From Allomuricauda sp. F6463D (lineage in GTDB: Bacteria > Bacteroidota > Bacteroidia > Flavobacteriales > Flavobacteriaceae): a stretch of 64,000 bases of DNA. The translations under genes were made by a program, and so were the position numbers. This document shows, in pieces, positions 25,207 through 33,054 of this stretch. The first letter of the stretch is position 1. The number at the start of each line of letters is the position of its first letter. A model generated the notes under the pieces. That model made no database searches and had not been told where the DNA came from. It saw only the letters and a program-made list of their open reading frames with translations. The stretch covers positions 744,001 to 808,000 of the forward strand of contig NZ_JALKAN010000001.1 in assembly GCF_023015965.1 (NCBI RefSeq). The letters are read 5' to 3'.

Positions 25207-27618
25207 ATGAAACCCGACCCAAGCACAAGTAACGATATTTCTTTTGACGATTTTAAATCACAGATTTTACAGGATTATGAAACCGCCGTCACTAGTAGGG
25301 AATGTAGTTTGATGGGAAGACGGGAGGTACTCTCCGGCAAAGCGAAATTTGGAATTTTTGGGGACGGTAAGGAACTTCCACAGTTAGCTATGGCAAGAGC
25401 CTTTCAAGATGGTGATTTTAGAAGTGGATATTACCGTGACCAAACTTTTATGATGGCGCTTGGATACTTAAGTCCAAAAGCGTTTTTTCACGGACTCTAC
25501 GCCACTACCGACATAGAAAAGGAGCCAATGAGCGCCGGAAGGCAAATGGGCGGTCATTTTATGACACATAGTTTAAATGAGGACGGTACATGGAAGAACC
25601 TTACAGAACAAAAAAACAGTAGTGCCGATATCTCTTGTACTGCAGGACAAATGCCTCGATTACTTGGTCTTGCGCAAGCATCCAAAATTTACCGTAATGT
25701 AGAGGGCATCGACCAAACCAACTTTTCCAAAAATGGAAACGAAGTAGCATGGGGAACAATAGGCAACGCCAGCACCAGTGAAGGGCATTTTTTTGAAACA
25801 TTGAATGCTGCGGGGGTAATGCAAGTTCCTATGGTAATTTGTATTTGGGACGATGAATATGGAATTTCCGTACCCTCGGAATACCACACCACCAAAGGTG
25901 ATATTTCAGAAGCGCTAAGTGGGCTCCAACGCGATGAGGACAAGAAAGGCTTTGAGATTCTAAAAGTAAACGGATGGGACTATACCGCCCTTATCCATGC
26001 CTTTGAAAATGCTTCGGACATTGCGCGTGAAGACCATGTGCCTGTACTTATCCATGTAGTTGAACTTACACAGCCACAAGGCCATTCCACATCAGGATCC
26101 CATGAAAGATATAAGTCGTCGGAACGCTTGGAGTGGGAGCGCGAAAATGACTGCAATAAACGATTTAGGGAATGGATACTTGAAAATGGCATTAGCACAG
26201 AAGAAGAACTTAAAAAAGTTGAACGGGAAATAAAGCACAAGGTCCGTGCAGCTAAAAAACAAGCATGGTCAGAGTTTATAGAACCTCAATTGAAAACTAA
26301 AAAGGAGTTGGTGCAATTGCTTGACAAAGCTGCGAGACAAAGCCCTAACAGAGCTTTCATAATCAAGCTAAAAAATGATTTGATTGCCATTGAGGAGCCC
26401 GTAAAAAAGGATTTAGCTTCTAAGGCTAGGAAAGCATTACGCTATTTATTGGGAGAATCCACTCCCGAGAAAAAACAACTTCAACAGTGGGTGGACAATT
26501 TCATCACAACAAATGAATACTTGTATGGTTCCCATTTGTACAACGAAGTAGGTAACAAAGCCACAAAAATTGCCCCTGTACCTCCCTCCTATTCGGATAA
26601 TGCCGATAAAGTAGATGGTAGGGTCATTTTAAGGGATAATTTTGACAAACTGTTCAGTAAGTACCCAGAGGCTTTGGTTTTCGGTGAGGATACTGGAAAT
26701 ATTGGAGATGTCAACCAAGGGCTCGAAGGACTTCAGAAGAAATTTGGCAAACTTCGTGTAGCAGACACAGGAATAAGGGAAACCACTATAATTGGTCAAG
26801 GCATTGGAATGGCTCTGCGTGGTTTGCGCCCCATTGCCGAAATACAATATTTAGACTACATCTTTTACGCCATACAGACCTTGAGCGACGATTTGGCCAC
26901 TTTAATGTACCGCACCGTAGGTAAGCAAAAAGCACCGCTCATTGTACGTACTCGAGGCCACAGACTGGAAGGAATCTGGCACTCAGGCTCACCCATGGGT
27001 GGACTGATTCATTTGCTCAGGGGAATGTACATCCTAGCTCCCAGAAATATGACCCAAGCTGCCGGTTTTTATAATACACTTATGAAAAGTGATGAACCGG
27101 CCTTAATCATTGAAAGCCTTAACGGATATCGGTTAAAAGAACAAAAACCTTCTAATTTGGGTGAATTCTGTACACCCATTGGAAAGGTAGAAACACTCAA
27201 GGAAGGAACGGATATCACTTTGTTATCGTACGGTTCCACTCTTAGAATTGTAGAGAAAGTAGCCCAAGACCTTTTAGAGGTGGGTATAGATGTCGAAGTA
27301 ATCGATGCCCAATCCCTGCTTCCTTTTGATTTGGAACACGACGTGGTAAAAAGTTTGAAAAAAACCAATAGGTTCTTGGTAATCGATGAAGATGTTCCAG
27401 GTGGCTGCTCGGCGTATTTGATGCAGGAAGTTGTTGAAAAACAAGGAGGTTATCGATACTTGGATAGCGCTCCTCAGACTTTATGCGCTAAGGCACATCG
27501 TCCAGCATATGCATCAGACGGCGATTACTTCTCCAAGCCTAATGCGGAAGATATATTCGAGAAAGTCTATCAAATTATGCACGAAACCGATCCTAAATCC
27601 TATCCAATGCTTAGGTAA
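25207..27618 (+). CDS. branched-chain 2-oxo acid dehydrogenase E1, fused alpha and beta subunits
   Basis: The thiamine-diphosphate-dependent E1 component that decarboxylates oxo acids from Val, Leu and Ile, feeding branched-chain fatty acid synthesis. The alpha half spans residues about 1-400 (SAGRQMGGHFMTHSLN, then GNASTSEGHFFETLNAAG and WDDEYGISV as the ThDP region). The beta half spans about 470-803 (VFGEDTGNIGDVNQGLEGL, RVADTGIRETTIIGQGIGMA, RTRGHRLEGIWHSGSPM). Bacteroidota commonly encode this two-subunit fusion. In the ThDP motif the usual GDG...NN pattern reads GNA...DD. No E2 or E3 gene is in the window. Full length at 803 residues, single gene. Confidence 0.88.
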   Translation: MKPDPSTSNDISFDDFKSQILQDYETAVTSRECSLMGRREVLSGKAKFGIFGDGKELPQLAMARAFQDGDFRSGYYRDQTFMMALGYLSPKAFFHGLYATTDIEKEPMSAGRQMGGHFMTHSLNEDGTWKNLTEQKNSSADISCTAGQMPRLLGLAQASKIYRNVEGIDQTNFSKNGNEVAWGTIGNASTSEGHFFETLNAAGVMQVPMVICIWDDEYGISVPSEYHTTKGDISEALSGLQRDEDKKGFEILKVNGWDYTALIHAFENASDIAREDHVPVLIHVVELTQPQGHSTSGSHERYKSSERLEWERENDCNKRFREWILENGISTEEELKKVEREIKHKVRAAKKQAWSEFIEPQLKTKKELVQLLDKAARQSPNRAFIIKLKNDLIAIEEPVKKDLASKARKALRYLLGESTPEKKQLQQWVDNFITTNEYLYGSHLYNEVGNKATKIAPVPPSYSDNADKVDGRVILRDNFDKLFSKYPEALVFGEDTGNIGDVNQGLEGLQKKFGKLRVADTGIRETTIIGQGIGMALRGLRPIAEIQYLDYIFYAIQTLSDDLATLMYRTVGKQKAPLIVRTRGHRLEGIWHSGSPMGGLIHLLRGMYILAPRNMTQAAGFYNTLMKSDEPALIIESLNGYRLKEQKPSNLGEFCTPIGKVETLKEGTDITLLSYGSTLRIVEKVAQDLLEVGIDVEVIDAQSLLPFDLEHDVVKSLKKTNRFLVIDEDVPGGCSAYLMQEVVEKQGGYRYLDSAPQTLCAKAHRPAYASDGDYFSKPNAEDIFEKVYQIMHETDPKSYPMLR

Positions 27619-27715
27619 TGAATATAGATGTTTTTATTCATGAAATATTTTTCGTTAATTATTGTTTCGTTTTTAAAACATAATTTATATTTTCACGAGG
27701 ACTAAATTTCCCCAC

Positions 27716-28093
27716 ATGAAAAACAACACTTTGGTACACGTAGGGCTTGCATTATTAAGAATTGCGCCCTCGGTATTTATGCTTACCCATGGTTACCCAA
27801 AACTCATGAAACTTATCAGCGGAAACACAGAATTTGCCAACCCATTTGGTATTGGACAGGCACCGTCACTTTTCTTGGCGGTTGTAGGCGAATTTATCTG
27901 TCCCCTTCTTATTATTATTGGGTTTAAAACAAGATGGGCGGCCATACCAACGGCCATAACCATGTTCGTAGCTGCGTTTATGATTCACTCTGCCGACCCT
28001 TTTAGTGTAAAAGAAAAGGCTTTGCTGTTTTTAGTGATTTTCATTACAATAATACTGTTGGGCCCTGGTAAATACAGTATTGACAAAAGATAA
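27716..28093 (+). CDS. DoxX family membrane protein
   Basis: A small integral membrane protein of 125 residues with four hydrophobic segments and the DoxX/DoxD family features LRIAPSVFMLTHGYPKL near the N-terminus and FICPLLIIIGFKTRWAA in the third helix. The family is linked to redox and quinone-related membrane functions, but no activity can be assigned here. A GAGGAC sequence before the ATG is one of few ribosome-binding-like sequences in the window, and TTG-N21-TATATTTT (27662-27693) is a weak promoter match. It faces the holA gene, whose end is 8 bases away. Confidence 0.85.
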   Translation: MKNNTLVHVGLALLRIAPSVFMLTHGYPKLMKLISGNTEFANPFGIGQAPSLFLAVVGEFICPLLIIIGFKTRWAAIPTAITMFVAAFMIHSADPFSVKEKALLFLVIFITIILLGPGKYSIDKR

Positions 28094-28101
28094 ACAATCA
28101 A

Positions 28102-29103
28102 TCAAATAATTTTGTAGAGAAGCTCTTTTAGCAAATCAGCTTGAGCCATATTGCTGGCACCGACTCCTTTGCCTTTTAAATCCAAGGTTCTAAGACTGGA
28201 AATAATACCGCTAACTCGTTTCATGGGGTAATTTTTTGCCGCAACCACGTACTCGTTTACAAAGTAAGGATTTACACCCAAGACTTTCGCTACATTACTG
28301 GGTGAGTGGTCGTTGAGTCCATGATATTGCAATAGTTGTGTAAAAAACGTGTTTAATAGGGTAACGGTTACTACAAAAGGATTGTCTTTTGGGTTTTGTG
28401 CAAAATAATCAATGATCCGTGAGGCCTTTTTTACATTGCGCTCTCCAATTGCCTTTTTCAATTCAAAATTATTGAAGTCTTTGCTAATACCAATATGCTC
28501 CTCTATTAGGTCAGGAGTAATCTCCGTGGCCGGCGGTACAACTAAGGTCAACTTATCAAGTTCGTTATTGATTTTACTCAAATCCGTTCCTAAATACTCT
28601 ACAAGCATCACACAAGACTTGGGCGACATCTTATATTTTTTATTCGCCAATGTTCGTCTGATCCAATCGGCCACCTGATTTTCGTAAAGTTTTTTACTTT
28701 CAAAAAGCTCTCCATTTTTTTTAATGGTCTTATAGAGTTTTTTACGTTTGTCCAACTTTTTATACTTGTAACAAAGTACCAAAATAGTGGTCGGTTGTGG
28801 ATTCTCCGCATAGGAAGCTAGATTTTCTATGGTTCTGGATAGATGCTGCGCCTCTTTTACAATAACGACCTGATGTTCGGCTATCATGGGAAACCGCTTG
28901 GCATTCGCAACCACTTCATCAACACTGGTCTCTTTTCCATAAAGCACCATTTGATTAAAACCCTTTTCATCTTCGCTAAGCACATTGTCCGCGATGTATT
29001 GAGAAATACGATCAATATAATAAGGCTCCTCCCCCATCAAAAAATAGATCGGTTTCGGATTACCTTTGTTTATTTCCGCGACAATCGCTTTTACTTTGTC
29101 CAT
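28102..29103 (-). CDS. holA: DNA polymerase III subunit delta
   Basis: The delta subunit opens the beta sliding clamp for loading at the replication fork. At 333 residues it has the family layout: an N-terminal AAA+-like domain beginning KAIVAEINKGNPKPIYFLMGEEPYYID, ending LVLCYKYKKLDKRKKLYKTI, then the middle helical region LVEYLGTDLSKINNELDKL, and a C-terminal collar domain with NPFVVTVTLLNTFFTQLLQYHGL. It lacks an intact Walker A motif, as is normal for delta. It is divergent from the small HsdR_N protein gene, 26 bases away. Confidence 0.9.
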   Translation of the reverse strand: MDKVKAIVAEINKGNPKPIYFLMGEEPYYIDRISQYIADNVLSEDEKGFNQMVLYGKETSVDEVVANAKRFPMIAEHQVVIVKEAQHLSRTIENLASYAENPQPTTILVLCYKYKKLDKRKKLYKTIKKNGELFESKKLYENQVADWIRRTLANKKYKMSPKSCVMLVEYLGTDLSKINNELDKLTLVVPPATEITPDLIEEHIGISKDFNNFELKKAIGERNVKKASRIIDYFAQNPKDNPFVVTVTLLNTFFTQLLQYHGLNDHSPSNVAKVLGVNPYFVNEYVVAAKNYPMKRVSGIISSLRTLDLKGKGVGASNMAQADLLKELLYKII

Positions 29104-29129
29104 TCAAAATATTTCACCAGTTTTGTCCA

Positions 29130-29576
29130 ATGCAAGATTTGAACTTTCCACCATATTCATTTCGAATCAAAAATAGCCAAAATAGACAGTACATTTTTGA
29201 TGGAATACGGAAAAAATTTGTAGTACTGCAACCAGAAGAGTGGGTACGCCAACATGTACTACGCTATTTGGTATCTACAAAAAACTACCCAAAAAGCCTC
29301 ATCAATGTAGAAAAACAACTTACGGTAAATAAACTAAAGAAGCGATATGATGTGGTTGTGTTCAATCCGGATGGCACAATTTACCTATTAATAGAATGTA
29401 AAGCACCGGAAGTTGGAATAACACAATCCGTTTTTGACCAGATAGCACGGTACAACTATCAACTAAAAGCAGAGTACCTAATGGTGACCAATGGCTTGGA
29501 ACATTACCATTGTGAGATGGACTTTAAAAATGAAAAATACAGGTTTTTGGAGGATATTCCTGATTTTAGCCGTTAA
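29130..29576 (+). CDS. stand-alone HsdR N-terminal-domain nuclease-like protein
   Basis: A 148-residue protein matching the N-terminal nuclease domain of type I restriction subunit R, without helicase domains or HsdM/HsdS neighbours. PD-(D/E)xK-type residues are visible: an aspartate in KKRYDVVVFNPDG and the pair in LLIECKAPEV, followed by the glutamine-containing QIARYNYQLKAEYLMVTNG. This small form is common in Bacteroidota next to holA, as here, and may serve DNA maintenance rather than restriction. Active-site residues look intact, so nuclease activity is plausible but unproven. The glycosyltransferase gene follows after 12 bases. Confidence 0.82.
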   Translation: MQDLNFPPYSFRIKNSQNRQYIFDGIRKKFVVLQPEEWVRQHVLRYLVSTKNYPKSLINVEKQLTVNKLKKRYDVVVFNPDGTIYLLIECKAPEVGITQSVFDQIARYNYQLKAEYLMVTNGLEHYHCEMDFKNEKYRFLEDIPDFSR

Positions 29577-29588
29577 TTTGCCACCGTT

Positions 29589-30590
29589 TTGAAAATCGCC
29601 GTAGTCATACTCAATTGGAATGGAGAAACCTTACTGGAAAGGTTTCTACCCTCAGTTACCAAGTATTCCAAAGGAGCTGAAGTATTTGTTGTCGACAACG
29701 CGAGTACAGATGGTTCGGTATCATTTGTAAAACAAAATTATCCCAACATTGGCATTGTACAAAATAGTTTAAACGGAGGTTTTGCCAAAGGCTATAACGA
29801 TGGTCTGAAACATATTGATGCCGACGTATTCTGCCTCTTGAATTCTGATGTAGAAGTTGCTCCCAATTGGTTAGAACCCATAAAAGAAACTTTTGAAACC
29901 CTTCCCCATGTTTCAATCATCCAACCCAAAATACTTGACCTAAACCAAAAGGACCATTTTGAATATGCCGGTGCTGCCGGGGGATACCTTGACATGTTTG
30001 GGTACCCTTTTTGTAGAGGGAGGATTTTCCAGACCATTGAAAAGGACGAAGGCCAATATGATGATGTCAAAGAAGTTTTTTGGGCCACTGGTGCCTGTAT
30101 GTTTATAAAAAGTGATGTTTTTAGATCTCTTGAAGGCTTTGATGAGGACTACTTTGCCCACCAAGAAGAAATTGATTTATGCTGGAGAGCAAAAAATGCT
30201 GGGTACAAAGTTTATTATGTTGGTCAAAGTAAGGTTTATCATTTAGGAGGAAGTACATTGTCCAATATGAATCCCAAGAAAACTTTTCTCAATTTTAGGA
30301 ACTCACTTTACTCCATCACCAAGAATTTACCGGGAAAAAAAGCTTTCCCCATCATTTTCGTTCGATTGATTCTGGATGCCATTGCTGCAATACGATTTGT
30401 ATTCCAATTAAAATTCGATCACTGTTTCTCTATATTTAGAGCTCATTTCAGTTTTTATGTTAACTTTATAAAAATGTACAGAAAACGGGAAAAAGCAAAT
30501 TTTTTATTAAAATACTACATTACAACATCCATAGTGTGGTCTTATTTCGTACATCAAATAAAGAATTTTAACATTTTAGTAAAAGATTAA
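29589..30590 (+). CDS. family 2 glycosyltransferase
   Basis: A GT-A fold glycosyltransferase of 333 residues, rhamnosyltransferase-like. The start is a TTG at 29589 that leads directly into KIAVVILNWNGETLLERFLP, the usual beginning of this family. It has VDNASTDGS (nucleotide binding), CLLNSDVEV where the DXD-type metal site is expected, FWATGACMFIKSDVF, and the HQEEIDLCWRAKNAGYKVYYV acceptor-side block. C-terminal residues about 255-333 are hydrophobic and basic and may be membrane-associated. It probably adds a sugar to a surface glycan; donor and acceptor are unknown. It lies 12 bases after the HsdR_N gene. Confidence 0.88.
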   Translation: MKIAVVILNWNGETLLERFLPSVTKYSKGAEVFVVDNASTDGSVSFVKQNYPNIGIVQNSLNGGFAKGYNDGLKHIDADVFCLLNSDVEVAPNWLEPIKETFETLPHVSIIQPKILDLNQKDHFEYAGAAGGYLDMFGYPFCRGRIFQTIEKDEGQYDDVKEVFWATGACMFIKSDVFRSLEGFDEDYFAHQEEIDLCWRAKNAGYKVYYVGQSKVYHLGGSTLSNMNPKKTFLNFRNSLYSITKNLPGKKAFPIIFVRLILDAIAAIRFVFQLKFDHCFSIFRAHFSFYVNFIKMYRKREKANFLLKYYITTSIVWSYFVHQIKNFNILVKD

Positions 30591-30685
30591 CGAAGCCGAA
30601 ATATGGAAGCCTTGCTTTTTAGCTAATTTTGGTGTAGTTATTTAATATTTGATAATCTAACAATCCTTAAATTATACTCTGAACT

Positions 30686-31558
30686 ATGAAAAAAGTTTTT
30701 CTAGGAACACTAGCGATGACGATCCTTTTATCTTCCTGCGTGTCGCAAAAGAAATATTCTGAACTGGAAGCCCAACACAAAGAAACCCAAGACCTCTTGA
30801 ATTCTGCAACCGTTAAACTAAACGGCTGCTTGGAAGAAAAAGCAACAGCGGATTCTAGGTTAAAAACACTTGAAGATCAAAACGCATTTTTAAAAGCGAA
30901 CAACCAAGAGCTCATCAACAATATGGGCAATTTAACAACGCTTACCACCAAAGGTGCTGAAAACCTTGAGAAATCCCTTGAGAGCCTTCAAGAAAAAGAT
31001 CTTACTATCAGAAAGCTTCAAAACGCCGTTACACGTAGAGATTCTGTAAACCTTGCATTGGTACAGAGCTTAAAAGGTGTATTGGGCAACTTGGATGATG
31101 AAGACATCGAAATAAGTGTTGAGAAAGGTGTGGTATTTGTATCCATTTCCGACAAATTGTTATTTAGAAGCGGAAGCTACAACGTAACCAATGCTGCTAA
31201 AGAAGTACTTGGTAAAGTGGCCAAAGTGGTGAACAACAAGCCTGACTTTGAGTTTATGGTAGAAGGACACACTGATAATGTGCCAATTAAAACTTCAGAA
31301 CTTGCAGACAACTGGGACTTGAGTGTGAAAAGAGCAACTTCTGTGGTTAGGATTCTACAAAATGACTTTGGTGTAAGCCCAGCTAGAATGACAGCTGCTG
31401 GACGTAGTCACTATATTCCACTTGTAGACAACAATACATCTGCAAACAGAGCTAAAAATAGAAGAACACGTATCGTTGTACTTCCAAAAATTGACCAATT
31501 CTATAATATGATAGAAGAAGGAATGAAAGATCCTGCTATCGGTGGAACTGGTAACTAA
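30686..31558 (+). CDS. OmpA-family lipoprotein with coiled coil
   Basis: A peptidoglycan-associated envelope protein. The N-terminus is a lipoprotein signal (lipobox LSSC, Cys about residue 18). Residues about 25-125 are a heptad-rich coiled coil (KYSELEAQHKETQDLLNSA). The C-terminal OmpA domain has VEGHTDNVPIK, the diagnostic NWDLSVKRATSVVR block and NRAKNRRTRIVV, so the diaminopimelate-binding Asp and Arg are present. It probably tethers the outer membrane to the cell wall. A TAATTTTG -7 match is at 30624-30631. A related but degenerate protein is encoded at 41438-42211. Confidence 0.9.
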   Translation: MKKVFLGTLAMTILLSSCVSQKKYSELEAQHKETQDLLNSATVKLNGCLEEKATADSRLKTLEDQNAFLKANNQELINNMGNLTTLTTKGAENLEKSLESLQEKDLTIRKLQNAVTRRDSVNLALVQSLKGVLGNLDDEDIEISVEKGVVFVSISDKLLFRSGSYNVTNAAKEVLGKVAKVVNNKPDFEFMVEGHTDNVPIKTSELADNWDLSVKRATSVVRILQNDFGVSPARMTAAGRSHYIPLVDNNTSANRAKNRRTRIVVLPKIDQFYNMIEEGMKDPAIGGTGN

Positions 31559-31580
31559 GAAAATTTTTACCAATAAATGA

Positions 31581-31607
31581 AAAAGCGGCCAATTGGCCGC
31601 TTTTTTT
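31581..31607. terminator. terminator between convergent OmpA-type and Sua5-family genes
   Basis: AAGCGGCC (31583-31590) pairs with GGCCGCTT (31595-31602) around AATT and is followed by a T run to 31607. The left arm is preceded by A residues, so it can act in both directions between the two convergent genes. Confidence 0.88.
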
Positions 31608-31609
31608 AT

Positions 31610-32233
31610 TTAATAAATTTCCAAACTTCCTTTCCCCTCTCGAATGACTTCGGGTTCATCACCAGAAAGATCTATAACCGTAGAAGCTACATTATCTCCA
31701 TAACCACCATCGATTACAACATCTACAAGGTTTTGCCATTTCTCAAAAATAAGCTCTGGGTCGGTAGTGTATTCCAAAACATCATCGTCGTCCCTAATCG
31801 AAGTAGAAACAATAGGATGTCCCAACTCGGACACCAGTGCCCTAGCAATGGCATTGTCCGGCACACGAATACCCACTGTTTTCTTTCTCTTAAAATCTTT
31901 TGGAAGATTATTGTTACCCGGAAGGATAAATGTATAAGGCCCCGGAAGGGTTCGTTTTAAAATCTTAAAGGTAGAACTGTCAATCTGTCGAACATAATCG
32001 GATAAGTTGCTTAAATCCGCACATATAAAGGACCAGTTCGCTTTTTCCAATTTTACTCCCTTTATTCTTGCAATACGTTGCAATGCCTTTGAATTGGTAA
32101 TATCACAACCAAGACCATACACTGTATCTGTAGGGTAGATTACAAGCCCTCCTTTCCTAAGCACGTTGACAACTTTCTCAACTTGTTTAGGATTTGGATT
32201 TTCTTCATAAAGTTTTATCAGCTCCGCCATCAA
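31610..32233 (-). CDS. L-threonylcarbamoyladenylate synthase (Sua5/YciO/YrdC family)
   Basis: Forms threonylcarbamoyl-AMP from threonine, bicarbonate and ATP for the t6A37 tRNA modification. The family sequence VLRKGGLVIYPTDTVYGLGCD is near residues 25-45, followed by the RIKGVK lysine/arginine motif, SFICADLSNLSDYV, LPGPYTFILPG and the serine/asparagine-rich VSTSIRDDDD. At 207 residues it is the short YciO/YrdC form without the Sua5 C-terminal domain. YciO-type paralogues may differ in activity, so the exact subfamily is uncertain. The gene ends at the shared bidirectional terminator. Confidence 0.85.
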   Translation of the reverse strand: MMAELIKLYEENPNPKQVEKVVNVLRKGGLVIYPTDTVYGLGCDITNSKALQRIARIKGVKLEKANWSFICADLSNLSDYVRQIDSSTFKILKRTLPGPYTFILPGNNNLPKDFKRKKTVGIRVPDNAIARALVSELGHPIVSTSIRDDDDVLEYTTDPELIFEKWQNLVDVVIDGGYGDNVASTVIDLSGDEPEVIREGKGSLEIY

Positions 32234-32289
32234 TAAAAAATTAAGTCAAATACATTAAAGACCTACAACAAAGATACTACTTATTGCCT

Positions 32290-32409
32290 CTAATCAGATA
32301 GATACAGCCATCCACCAAATAGGTTAAAGCGCTCCCATGTTTCAAAGCCCGTTAAGGCAAATACCCCATTCATCAATCCATATGGGTGTTTGGTTGATTT
32401 TGACCATAA
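32290..32409 (-). other. coding-like remnant in an intergenic region
   Basis: The 216-base gap between the Sua5-family gene and the next plus-strand gene holds a minus-strand open stretch of 39 codons ending KHPYGLMNGVFALTGFETW, then ERFNLFGGWLYLSD and TAG at 32290. It contains an in-frame ATG (32373) but is open further upstream to 32409. Its aromatic-rich, natural-looking residue order suggests the 3' end of a decayed gene or a tiny protein. I do not recognise the family and see no other signal there. Confidence 0.3.
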
Positions 32410-32449
32410 TTATTGAAATAAATCATTCATTTTTAAGAAAAAGTGTGCT

Positions 32450-33037
32450 ATGAAAGTATCAATAAACATTCTTTTTATATACATCGCAGTGCTAATGCTT
32501 GTAGTACGCTGTCAAATTAGTAATCGTAATTCCAAGATGAAAAAAATTGATATGAAGGAAACTCTCGCAAAATTGGACCAGTTGATGGTTCAATTACATC
32601 AAATGAATGCTCCGGATTGTGAAGACTTGGATGAAATCGTTACAATAAACGAGAAAATGAGAAGAATGATTGAAAACGTAAGGTCGGTTACAGCGTTTGA
32701 TGATCTAGTAAACAGTTTCGACCAGAACAATCATAAAATGAACTTCTCTGTTTCCAACGATGGAAACTTTGGTGTTTTCTCTTGGCATTCCAAAATGGAT
32801 TGTCTGGGAATTCATATTAAAAATATAGCACTTTATAAGACTGACGGACGAATTGTCGCTTCATCGTTGTACGGAGAGCCAATGGCTTACTATAAGATAA
32901 CTAGTATGAATCTTAACAAGCACAAAACCATATATCTGCTAAAAGGAAGTTCATCTATAAAAGCATCGGATTCTATACTAAAAACATACACAATAACCAA
33001 TGGCGATTTGGTAGAGTCAAGAATCTCACTACAGTAA
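32450..33037 (+). CDS. hypothetical exported or membrane-anchored protein
   Basis: I do not recognise this 195-residue protein. It starts with a hydrophobic segment (residues about 4-20, INILFIYIAVLMLVV) followed by RCQIS; the cysteine at 21 could be lipidated but the lipobox is poor. The next 70 residues are helical and charged (MKKIDMKETLAKLDQLMVQL, CEDLDEIVTINEKMRRMIE). The second half looks beta-rich (MNFSVSNDGNFGVFSWHSKM). No catalytic motif is visible. It stands alone, convergent with the membrane hydrolase gene 17 bases away. Confidence 0.6.
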   Translation: MKVSINILFIYIAVLMLVVRCQISNRNSKMKKIDMKETLAKLDQLMVQLHQMNAPDCEDLDEIVTINEKMRRMIENVRSVTAFDDLVNSFDQNNHKMNFSVSNDGNFGVFSWHSKMDCLGIHIKNIALYKTDGRIVASSLYGEPMAYYKITSMNLNKHKTIYLLKGSSSIKASDSILKTYTITNGDLVESRISLQ

Positions 33038-33054
33038 ATAGATTCAAGAAATGA

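Noticed and set aside
29130-29576. Part of a type I restriction-modification system
   Set aside because: Only the N-terminal nuclease-like domain is present, with no helicase, HsdM or HsdS genes nearby.
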